From Sialis fuliginosa (lineage: Eukaryota; Arthropoda; Insecta; Megaloptera; Sialidae): a stretch of DNA of 64,000 nt. Of the stretch, positions 25,022 to 34,952 are shown piece after piece. Numbering within the stretch: the stretch's first letter is position 1; each line of letters starts with the position of its first letter. The notes under the pieces were generated by a model. It saw only the letters and a program-made list of their open reading frames with translations. It had not been told where the DNA came from and did no database searches. The position numbers were made by a program, and so were the translations under genes. The stretch is from the NCBI GenBank assembly GCA_961205875.1, contig OY540822.1, forward strand, positions 560,501 through 624,500, read 5' to 3'.

Positions 25022-25101
25022 GTAATAGATATTAAGATTTTCTAGTTAAATGTAATTGTAAATTATTGATAAATTTACATTAATTATAATTTTATTTGTA
25101 G

Positions 25102-25152
25102 TACTTTCCTGAATTTGCTGCATGTCATTTAGACGAAGTTCCAGAAATTCGG
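25102..25152 (+). CDS. 51-bp penultimate exon
   Basis: A run of T ending in ATTTGTAG precedes it and GTAATA follows. It is 17 codons, open in one frame only (YFPEFAACHLDEVPEIR); the other two frames contain stops. It is phase 0 with both neighbours, separated by an 80-bp upstream and a 75-bp downstream intron. It does not resemble the 33-codon repeat exons and its role is unknown. Confidence 0.75.
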
Positions 25153-25227
25153 GTAATACATATTTTTCAAGCTATAATTTAAAAATTCAATATAAAAAAT
25201 AATAATTTTGATTTACTCATTTCTTAG

Positions 25228-27273
25228 GATACTGATTCAAATACGTCAGTGCTACTTCAATCATCTCCATCCTGCAGTGTTAACAATACAAATCAAAATA
25301 AACAAATTCGTCAAAAAGACTTCTGTTTTCATTGCGAAACATTGGTTCTAAATTTTGCAAGACATTTAAGAAGAAAACATTCGTGTGAACCTGATGTTCA
25401 GAAAATATTTTCTTTGCCCGTAAATTCTAAATCAAGAAAACATTTAATTACTTCACTTCGAAAAAAAGGTAATTATTTAATAAATTCTGCAAAGTGCATG
25501 AAGCCAGTAAAACAATCAAATGCAGTGAATTTGTTACCTTGTGTACATTGCTTAGGGTACTATTCAGAGAAGTTTTTATGGAAACATAATAAAATATGCG
25601 TAGAAAATCCTGCAAAACTAAAAGCACAAAACACATTAGTAAGTTTAAAAACAGATCAGCAATTGCATGAACAAGTATTTCCTCGGATGCGGGATGATGT
25701 AATATCTCTCGTAGCTAAGAAAGACTCGCTCATTTGCGCTTTTGGTGCACGTTGTATGAAAACTCATCGAAAAAAACATTTTATAAATTTAACGTCACAA
25801 AAAATGCGTGAATTAGCTAAAATATTAATTGAAATAAAGATATTAAACCCTAATATTATAAACTTATTTGATGCGCTACAGCCAAAATATTACGATTTAT
25901 TTGTGACTGCAACAAAAATTATTGCAAGATATGACAGCACAAAAGATTACTATGAATCTCCAACATTCGCAATAAACATTGGAACTACTCTTAAACAATG
26001 TTGTGGCATTGCAATAATATATGCGTTGAAGAAAAAAGACATTTATGGTTATGTCCAATCCGCAGAAGCAGAGAGCAATATAAAGACTTTTATTCTATTG
26101 CTACAATCGAATTGGAAATATGATATATCAAGTAAGGCGGCGGATGATTTAAATGTTAACAAATGGAAAAAGATAACTATTGTTCCACTTGCCAGCGATT
26201 TAAAATTATTGAATGAATATTTAATGAGAAAAGTAACTGAAGCTGTCAAAAAGTTAGAAGAAAATAATTATGATCAAGAAGCATATATAGATCTTACTGA
26301 CATAATTTACTGCAGAGTAATTTTACTCAACATAAAGAGGCCAGGAGAATTGCAACGTATGCTATTAACATTTTACAAGGAATCTGACAGTAAGCAAAAC
26401 TATCAAGAATTTAGCGATGCAATATCAGAAACAGAAAAAATTTTAATGAAAAAGTTCAAGATAATTGTTATTAGAGGGAAACGGGGGAGAGGAGTTCCTG
26501 TCCTATTTACCACACAACTTCAAGAAAATATTGAAGTATTGTTAAAATACAGAAAATTTCATATTGATTGTATGAATCCTTATTTATTTGCAAAACCAAA
26601 CACAAATACATTATGTGACTACAAAATATTAAAAAAATATGCATCTGCATGTGGTGCAAACAATCCCGATGCAATAACTTCAACAAGACTACGAAAGCAT
26701 TTGGCTACCATAACACAGATTTTTAATATGAATGAAAATGACATTGAGCAGTTAACCACCTTCATGGGGCATACTTCTGGTGTACATAAAAATTCATACC
26801 GGTTACCAAACGATGTATATCAAACTGCCAAGATTTCCAAACTGTTAATGCTAATGGAAAAAGGTGCTGCGGGAAAATTTAAAGGGATGTCACTAGATGA
26901 TATTGAATTAGATTTAAATGAAGAGTTATCTGAAACTGAAGACGATATTGATGACATAATACCTGTCGAAGAAGATACGTGTATATTATCAGCAACAGAT
27001 ACAAAAGAGACAATAAATGAAATACAAATTAATAATGAAACTAAAAACATAAGAAAAGAACCAAAACGAATACTAGTTCCGTGGACCAATGAACAAAAAC
27101 GAATTATAAATGAGTATTTTAAAGAAAATATTAATCAAAAGAAAGCCCCTAAGAAACATGAGTGTGAAAAATTGTTAGAAAAATACCCTGTTATTTTAAA
27201 TAATAAAACGTGGTTAAAAATAAAAGTATATATACAAAACATATACACATGTAAAATAAAAAAAATAAACTAA
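25228..27273 (+). CDS. Terminal exon: tyrosine recombinase with zinc-finger-like N-terminus and Myb/SANT-like C-terminus
   Basis: The exon begins after the acceptor at 25226-25227 and runs 681 codons to a TAA. No ATG lies at its head; a GTG at 25249 is internal, so translation should start in an upstream exon. Residues counted from 25228: C33-C36-H46-H51 and C105-C108-H120-C124 are zinc-finger-like, with a third Cys/His cluster near residues 170-184. The recombinase core shows R371 (in KRPGELQRM), K418 (in RGKRGRGVPV), R489 (in TRLRKHLAT), H515 (in MGH) and Y524, with H and Y nine residues apart as in phage-integrase-family enzymes. The usual His of HxxR is Thr. An acidic stretch follows (about 555-590), then a Myb/SANT-like segment from W619 (PWTNEQKRIINEYF). 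Family knowledge: these enzymes cut and rejoin DNA through a 3'-phosphotyrosine; Crypton transposons and DIRS/Ngaro elements encode them. No reverse transcriptase is present, so Crypton-like or a host-domesticated relative is most likely. Activity and target are unknown. Confidence 0.85.
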   Translation, partial: DTDSNTSVLLQSSPSCSVNNTNQNKQIRQKDFCFHCETLVLNFARHLRRKHSCEPDVQKIFSLPVNSKSRKHLITSLRKKGNYLINSAKCMKPVKQSNAVNLLPCVHCLGYYSEKFLWKHNKICVENPAKLKAQNTLVSLKTDQQLHEQVFPRMRDDVISLVAKKDSLICAFGARCMKTHRKKHFINLTSQKMRELAKILIEIKILNPNIINLFDALQPKYYDLFVTATKIIARYDSTKDYYESPTFAINIGTTLKQCCGIAIIYALKKKDIYGYVQSAEAESNIKTFILLLQSNWKYDISSKAADDLNVNKWKKITIVPLASDLKLLNEYLMRKVTEAVKKLEENNYDQEAYIDLTDIIYCRVILLNIKRPGELQRMLLTFYKESDSKQNYQEFSDAISETEKILMKKFKIIVIRGKRGRGVPVLFTTQLQENIEVLLKYRKFHIDCMNPYLFAKPNTNTLCDYKILKKYASACGANNPDAITSTRLRKHLATITQIFNMNENDIEQLTTFMGHTSGVHKNSYRLPNDVYQTAKISKLLMLMEKGAAGKFKGMSLDDIELDLNEELSETEDDIDDIIPVEEDTCILSATDTKETINEIQINNETKNIRKEPKRILVPWTNEQKRIINEYFKENINQKKAPKKHECEKLLEKYPVILNNKTWLKIKVYIQNIYTCKIKKIN

Positions 27274-28424
27274 TTTTTGTAAACTGTGGTATATGAAAAA
27301 TTCGCCGGGTCTAAAGCGCTAGTGAAAGTATGAAATAATTTCATTTGGTAAATATAATATATTATAACTTTGTAAATAATTTAATTATAGTCCGATGAAG
27401 GGTATGCATCAATTCGGTATCGACCAACTTGGCGATGAAATTTATTTGTAAATATATTTTCTAAACTAAAATGTTACCATGTCTTCGCCTGTATGTATTA
27501 TGTATAAAAAAGTTATTATATCTAGTTTAGAAAATATATTTACTAATAATAATTTTTATTGCTGAATTGATCTGTCTCATCCGGTGAATTAGGGTTGCTA
27601 GATTATCAATTTTCTTAGATCTCATGATTTTATGATGTTTGAATTCATATTTGTTTGCTCTTACAAAGATAATCATGGTAACAAAAAAATAAGTATCAAT
27701 ATTCTGTTAATTCAATGTTTTTTTACAAGCTTTTACTTAACTCAAAACGTATGTATGTTAGTAGTGTCGATTTATCCGGAAAAAGGTTGTTTCGTGAAAT
27801 TTCTCCGAAAATAATTTTTTTTGACCAAAACGCTTACTTTTGGGATCAAGAATATGTGTGTAAGTTTTCCGGATTCTTAGTGCTCCGGAACAGTGTCAAA
27901 AATGTATTAGTTTATAACAAATTAGGGTTTTTTGACGATAGTTCGGCTAATATTTCGAATAAAAAAATAAAATAAAATATGAAATGATGCGCTATGAAAA
28001 TACAAATAAAATGACACTGGGTAGAGGTCAAAAGGTCATTCCGTTCAGCCGTAAAAAAATGAAAACCGTTGTAAGGAACATTGTTGTAAAAAATTTGAAA
28101 TAACTTTTTTTATAAATTGTCATTGTTGCATTTTAGGGGATCTATCTAGAGGCCCCTCCCTTAGATAAAATCTCATCATTTCTGTTTTATGATCATCAAT
28201 CTACGTCCGTATACCAAACATCTTAATACATGAGAGAATGGGAGGGCTGTGACATACAGACGGACAGACGGATAGACAGAGCGAAACTATACGGGTTCTT
28301 AATTTTCTACGAAACCTTAAAAATACAACTCTCTACGTAAAAAATTGTCGATTAGTCTAAATTGAAATAGCTTATTAAAATATAAATACTGGTATTTTTA
28401 CAAGCTTTTACTTAACTTCACATA
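27274..28424. other. 3' flank of the recombinase gene
   Basis: A small hairpin at 27452-27541 (AAATATATTTTCTAAACTA and its complement) is the nearest structure downstream of the stop. AATAAA occurs at about 27958; whether it is the polyadenylation signal is uncertain. A GACA-rich repeat fragment occupies 28130-28325. No second gene seen. Confidence 0.4.
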
Positions 28425-28814
28425 CAGTGTATTCCAAGTTGATTAAGACATAGGAAATTTAACATGGAGACAATTAGAAATGTTGTAGTAACCTTTGGTC
28501 AAATTTAACGATGTGTGATTGGTGCAGTTTAAAATGCCGCCTCGAAACTAACTGATAAATTTTAAATTAATCAACAGTATTTTGTTCTCAACTTTAATTT
28601 CTTTAATTTAAGCGTCCTAGATAAAATAATAATAATATTATTTGGCAGATATAAATTTGAAAACAAAATACTAATTACTATTTTATTAAATTTTGTGGCG
28701 GCATTTCAAAATGCAGCAATAACACATCGTTAAATTTGACCAAAGGTTACTACAACACTTCTAACTGCCATTATGTTTTTCCTATATCTTAATTAATCAA
28801 CTTGGAATACACTG
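28425..28814. mobile_element. TA-flanked MITE, 390 bp
   Basis: Terminal inverted repeats CAGTGTATTCCAAGTTGATT, TA on both flanks (28423-28424, 28815-28816), and arms pairing well inward (CCTTTGGTCAAATTTAACGA and its complement). Tc1/mariner-type insertion; no ORF. Confidence 0.85.
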
Positions 28815-29227
28815 TATGTATGTATACGGGACACAAAATTTGCAACCGATTTTTAACTAACTTCCCGTCGTTCGATTTCCTTTAAATTTTGGAATTTGGT
28901 GTATTCTCTGTAACAATGCACTTTTTATCATTTTCGCAGCTATTTTATATAATATAAGATCTTTTTTGGTATATCTAACATATCAAATATCATGGCTGCT
29001 CGATCATTAGGTATCGATATAATTATCAAAATTATTTCGTAACCATGGTTTTCTATTATTTTCTTATGTCAATTTGAAAATATATAAATTGAAATGTTTT
29101 GTTGTGCCCGATATATTCTTATGTCTTTTTTCTGTTTTTGAAAAATTGGAATGAAAATTTATCGAATTTTATAAAAACATCAGGTATGTGTTATAACTTT
29201 AATTTATAGTGATTAATAATACTAATA

Positions 29228-29992
29228 GTACGTCTGGTACGTAAAAAAGCCTGCACTTTTTGATTGGGGTATGACACTTTCTGTGCTCATAGATAAGGTC
29301 AAAAGAATAATTTTCAGATAGGGAGCCACTTTAAAATCCGTGTAGAACACCATTATATCGGCTATTAAAGATGGCCCCCACCGTTTTTATTAAATTGGCT
29401 GTATCTCAACTCCTAGTCATCTGATTTCAATTTTCTTTTGTTTGTTTTAAAGTTCTTATTGAGAAGATTATTTTTTGTCATTATTCATTTTTCTCTAAAT
29501 CTTAAGGGTTCCCCACAATTTTCGAAAATCTGAAAATTTTACTTTTCTTACGAACTTAATTTTTACATAACTTTTTTATTGTGCCCAATATCATTTTTTA
29601 CCTCATATAAAGACATTTTTTTCTGCGTTCCATTAATAACAAGATAATACTGTTTTAATTAACAACTTCTTTGGAAAAAGCGTGTTAAAGTAAGAAAAAT
29701 AGACTATTTTTGGATCATTCCATGTCAAGTTTACCTATTATCATATGAAATTTTATGTTGTGATCAATTTTCTCATATGGCATAGTTAAAAAATTGAAAA
29801 ATCTGTCATGGATGTCACTGAAATTTCTTATACAATAAAAAAATGTACGTGTATCTACTAATATAAAACAAATAATTTTGGCTTACTGATGACAGATATA
29901 AAAAAATTAATAGAACATAAACTATAGATAATAACGTTATCTACATTTTTTGTTATAAACATTTCATTCTGTCATGAACTCTGTCAGTTCTC
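29228..29992. mobile_element. GTACGTCTGGT foldback, copy 2, truncated
   Basis: The left half closely matches the 56068-58058 element (and, inverted, the right arm of copy 1), starting at TA/GTACGTCTGGTACGT. It ends abruptly at about 29992 in GTCATGAACT, where a different repeat begins. Confidence 0.75.
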
Positions 29993-30200
29993 TTGGAGTT
30001 TGTTGAAAACTTTGACAAGTTTCGCGCACGCGTTGTAGGTAAACACCAACGGTATTAAAACAGTGGTTATATTATGAAAATTATTTTGTACGGTCAAAGT
30101 CGCCAACTGTGTTACAATTACTTGAAGTATCACTGCTCAAAATTCCATAGCTAATCCATAGATACTAGTACAGAATTAATACCCCATTTGAGAGTGCTTG
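29993..30200 (-). mobile_element. Fragment of the TGCCCGGTA element family
   Basis: Inverted match to the interior of the element at 43095-43426 (shared blocks include GTTGTAGGTAAACACCAA and ACTGTGTTACAATTA). The terminal repeats are missing, so it is a truncated copy joined to the foldback fragment on its left. Confidence 0.65.
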
Positions 30201-30545
30201 TAAGCTAGAATAAATTTTCAAAGTATCACAGTATTTTCCAGCTATCACAAAGTTTTCCAAAATTCATATGACTAAAAAGCTTGTAGCGTTCATTCAATAT
30301 GCAATGTAATATTTAGATATAGAAAAAAATGTCTAGAAACAGGGCCGCGCCGCCCCTGTGTGCGGCGCACACAGGTGCCAAGACAATAGGGTCGCCGCTA
30401 TATAAGAAGAGTGGAAATAATATAATTTAAATATGTTTATTTATATTCTTACACATTTTAGACTCTTGTTGTTTTTTTAACATAGCATACGTAATAGATA
30501 AATTAGTATTATTAGAAAAAAGTCAGTTATTTTGTTATTAATATA

Positions 30546-31723
30546 CAGGATGATTCAGTGCTGTCGTGCCAAACTTGAACAGTAAATTAAGAGAAATATT
30601 TTAAGAAAAAAACATTATATGAACATGTGTCCGGAAATTTTTCGTAAGGGGGCTACAGCCCTCCAAAGATTTTATTCAAAATTCGTTTTTATTTAATATC
30701 TGGAGACCCCATCGTGCTAAAGTTATGAAATTTGATACAGGGTTTAGTATTAATAAGTGTTATCGATTTACAGTATTGAGCAATTATAATTTAGATCAGG
30801 GTTGTATGGGGCCAGTGGGCCCATCGATTTTTATCCATTATTTGTTTGTTCTTTAATTTTTTCCTAAATTAGACACTTGAATAAGATTGTATGGTACAAA
30901 ATACACAAAAATATACTTTGCTCATTTATCATAGGACAAACCGTTTACGAGGAATTTGGGTGCAAAAGAAAGGATGCAGAATTTTACTTAATACGGACGC
31001 TTCAAATTACAAAAAATATTTTTATATTCTTGTTCTATGATAAAAAATAAGACAAAAAATAATAAAAATGTACCTCCAAAAATTCATCCTTACCAACAAA
31101 TAGCCATTTTAAGTATCGCTTTCTAGTTGTTAGTAAATTATGTACTTGTAACATTAATAGAACTAGCTATAGGTCTAAGAGGACACGTATTAGGTGATAT
31201 ATGTACATGAACTTTTTTCTTACCTTTAATCAAAGAACAGGAATATAAATTTATTTTGTTTAATTTGAAGCATCCGTATTAAGTAAAATTCTGCATGCTT
31301 TCTTTTGCATCGATATTGCTCGTAAACGGTTTATCCTATGATAAATGAGCAAAGTATATTTTTGTGTATTTTGTCTCATACAGTCTTATTCAAATTTTTA
31401 ACTCAGGAAAAAATTGAAGAACAAAAAATACTGGATAAAAATCTACGGGCCTCCTGTGTCCATACAACCCTGGTCAAAATTACTATTGGTTGATACTGTA
31501 TATAGATAATACTTATTAATACTAAACCCTGTATCAAATTTCATAACTATGGCACAATAGGTTCTCAAGATATTAAATAAAAACTAATTTTGAGCAAAAT
31601 CTTTAGAGGGCTGTAACCCCCTAATGACAAATTTCCGGACACATGTTTATATAATGTTTTTTGCTTACAACATTTTTCTCGATGTACTGTTCAAGTTTGG
31701 CACGACAGTGCTGAATCATCCTG
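30546..31723. mobile_element. TA-flanked foldback MITE, 1.18 kb
   Basis: Termini CAGGATGATTCAGTGCTGTC and complement, each next to TA. Arms pair far inward (CCGTTTACGAG / CTCGTAAACGG). Tc1/mariner-like ends; no transposase. Confidence 0.85.
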
Positions 31724-31803
31724 TATAAGTATACGATTAGATAGAACATCACACTATAATATAAACTTGTAAGTATATACGTGTAAGTATATATATATAT
31801 ATA

Positions 31804-33160
31804 CTAGGGGCTTTGCCCCTGGGCGCTACGCGCCCCAACCCCTTATCGCGCCACATTTGATAAAATATAAATTATTTTTTATATTAACTTTTATCTTATC
31901 AAATTTTCATAAAATATTCAGTGTAATTGTTTTAAATGCTGATAAGTAAATAATTCTTGAATTTGGCGGGGATAATCATTTATCATTATTACATTTCCAG
32001 TAATATTACAATTTACATGTAAAAATCACCCTAACCTCAAACGTACTCGGGTCTCAGCCTTCGGCTGCGACCCTCGTTTGTTTATTTTATACCCTTATCA
32101 TTAAGTTTTGATACTCTAAAAAAATTACCAATAAATCATTGCGAATATCAATTTCACATTGTTTTGCGTTGAACATATTCAATGTATTGAAGCATTTTCG
32201 ATGTTATTTATTATTATAATGGTTAAAGCAAATTTTTTGACTTATTTATTATTTTTATATATTTCTAAAGTTTTTAATTTTTTGTTCAATTTAAACAGAA
32301 TCAATTTTTTACGTCATGATTAAAAAATAAAATTTTTAAATATTTTTTATGCGACGCTCCTGACTTTATTATTTTTAAATATAAATTTTTAGATAATTTT
32401 ATATCAATCTCACAATTTCTAAAAAAATAATAAATCATTAAATAAAATTTAATTAGAAAATGATCATAGTAAATTTTTTGTACACGCTCATGATCTATTT
32501 ATTATTTTCATATTTTTCTGAAATTTTTAATTATTGAACAGTTAAAAAAAATCTAAGATATTTACAAATGTTACGAAATTTGACAGCTCCCATGTGTAAA
32601 AAAATGTCATATATTTATTATGATATCCGCCCCTGGCTTAATTATTTTTAAATGTGAACTTTTGGTTAAATTGCATCAATATGACTACAACAAAACGATT
32701 ACAAATTATATTTTTATAATTTTTTTTCCTGAACTTATTTTCTTTTTTGATACGCTCCTGATGTTATTTTCGCATTTTCTGAAATTTTCAATAATTTTAA
32801 TAAAAATAATTTTTTTTTACAAACGTCACAAATATGACACCTGTGATGTGTCAAAAACCACGTGAGTTCGGAATTTTAAATCAGACAGATCTGACGTCAT
32901 TTTCGACCAATCAGAACGTCGGATTAGAAAAAAAAGCCTAGGTTTTTACCTTAAAAATTTAATTTTAACGAAAATTTTCACATCTTGCTCTAGAAAAAAA
33001 ATCATAACTCGGAAACCTTTCATAGCTAAGAAATGAAACCTACACAATTAACTGGAAGAAGGATGAAGCTACATAACAAAAAAAAAAATTACGTAAATCG
33101 GTTCGGTGAATCGTGATTCCATAAAGCTAAAGCGGCTGGACAGACATATATATGTATATG
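31804..33160 (-). mobile_element. Possible Helitron-like element, minus strand
   Basis: Read on the minus strand, it ends with two GC hairpins (GGGCGC/GCGCCC and GGGGC-AAA-GCCCC) and then CTAG followed by T, inside a TATATATA target. The opposite end near 33130-33160 has TCTGTCCAGCCG, echoing the TCTGTC start of the 23640 element. The interior is AT-rich with no enzyme; the 81-codon ORF in it is not convincing. Confidence 0.3.
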
Positions 33161-33162
33161 AC

Positions 33163-34952
33163 CATTTCCAGTAGTTTTTTAAAAAAACAGGGCGCACGTA
33201 TGTCACCGATTTTGCTCACAATTTTTTTTCTCAAAGTACATATCAAAAAAACATGTTTCCTAAAATCTTTTTCCCCCGCCCGCTTTTTTGGCTGAATTAC
33301 GATTTTTTAAACTTTTGAAATCGAGCGAAATTAGACTTTTTTCGATAGTACCTTATTTTTCAAAATGTCCCTTATTATGCATGTTATAGGGCTCATTTTC
33401 TTCGTTTTTTGTTGATCTTTCATTTGAAATCGGTTTCAGAGCCGAATATTCAATTTTGGCCGAATGCGGTACCAAAACATTAAGTTTGATTTTTTGTAAA
33501 AATAGTCGATTTTGAAATCGCCGCCAAATATTTTGGTTTCAACCAAAATACTTTCGGTATAGGTCATTTTATTCTATTTTTTATGTAGTTTCCAAATATT
33601 TATACATTTTTTAATTTGGTCAAAAACTTTTAAAGTTACACTTGTTTTAAGATGTCCTATTTTCCAAAAAGCGCTATATTCACAGCATTAAAACTTTTTT
33701 CTCTATACTCTAAACTGCACCAAATTTTGGCAAAAGTTTCCTTCGTTTATCCTTAAAACAACCCTCAAAAAACATTTTTTCATATTGAGCTCCTAAGTGA
33801 GATATAATTTTTATAAAACACCTAATTACTCGTGTATTAAAGATAAGAATTTACAGGAAATTTCAGTGTTTCTGAAATATCGGGGCTCCTGATAATCGAA
33901 TAAAAAATATACCACTTAATTCGTTATGAAATTCCCTACAAATCTACATAAGTTAAATTTTTTTAGATTAATTACAAAACCTACAAATAAATAAAAACTT
34001 TGTACATCGATTCCTAATTTATTTAATAACAACTTTAAATGTAATAGTGTCTCATAACTTCGTTGTTTAATAGGTATGTACTCATTTCTTAGACTGGCTC
34101 GCTTGCACTCGCTCGGTTTTTTTTTATATAGGTTTTTTAATTAATCTAAAAAAATTTTACTTATGTAGATTTGTAGAGAATTTCATAACGAATTAAGTGG
34201 TATATTTTTTATTGGATTATCAGGAGCCCCGATATTTCAGAAACACTGAAATTTCCTGTAAATTCTTATCTTTAATACACGAGTAATTAGGTGTTTTATA
34301 AAAATTATATCCCACTTAGGAGCTCAATATGAAAAAATGTTTTTTGAGGGTTGTTTTAAGGATAAAGGAAGGAAACTTTTGTCATTTGGTGCAGTTTAGA
34401 GTATAGAGAAAAAAGTTTTAATGGCGTGAATATAGCGCTTTTTGGAAAATAAGACATCTTAAAACAAGTGTAACTTTAAAAGTTTTTGACCAAATTAAAA
34501 AATCTATAAATATTTGGAAACTACATAAAAAATAGAATAAAATGACCTTTATCGGAAGTATTTTGGTTGAAACCAAAATATTTGGCGGCAATTTCAAAAT
34601 CGACTATTTTTCAAAAAATCAAACTTAATGTTTTGGTACCGCATTCGGCCAAAATTGAATATTCGGGTCTGAAACCGATTTCAAATGAAAGATCAACAAA
34701 AAACGAAGAAAATGAGCTCTATAACATGCATAATAAGGGACATTTTGAAAAATAAGGTACTATCGAAAAAAGTATAATTTCGCTCGATTTCAAAAGTTTA
34801 AAAAATCGTAATTCGGCCAAAAAAGGGGGCGGTGAGAAAATATTTTGGGAAACGTGTTTTTCTGATATGTACTTTGAGAAAAAAAAATGGGAGCAAAATC
34901 GGTGACATACGTGCGCCCTGTTTTTTAAAAAAACTACTGGAAATGCTCATAT
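33163..34952. mobile_element. Foldback element, 1.79 kb, near-perfect arms
   Basis: Arms of about 850 bp (left CATTTCCAGTAGTTTTTTAA, right its complement near 34935) fold around a short centre near 34080-34120 containing GGCTCGCTTGCACTCGCTCG. High arm identity suggests a young element or ongoing arm homogenisation. The ORF at 34567-34755 lies in the right arm. Confidence 0.85.

Larger units (their letters stand above)
6096..27273 (+). other. Multi-exon gene: repeat-exon array joined to a tyrosine recombinase (gene span)
   Basis: This is the inferred extent of one transcription unit. Seen directly: 17 complete 99-bp exon-like units at 6420-11790, two more at 24639-24737 and 24923-25021, a 51-bp exon at 25102-25152 and a terminal exon at 25228-27273. 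All have AG acceptors, nearly all have GT donors, and all are open only in the frame that joins at codon boundaries (phase 0), so any number can be included or skipped without shifting frame. If all were spliced in, the product would be 19 x 33 + 17 + 681 residues plus an unseen N-terminus. Introns are 181-190 bp in the array, 80 and 75 bp near the 3' end, and about 12.8 kb between the array and the last four exons. No start-codon exon or promoter was found, so the 5' end is open. The array could instead be a satellite that captured exons and is no longer spliced; RNA evidence would decide. Confidence 0.7.

Noticed and set aside
25249..25251. GTG as the start of the recombinase
   Set aside because: The frame continues upstream to a clear splice acceptor at 25227 and in phase into the 51-bp exon; GTG initiation is not expected here.
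25448..27089. Minus-strand ORFs opposite the recombinase exon
   Set aside because: They are shadows of the strongly supported plus-strand frame.
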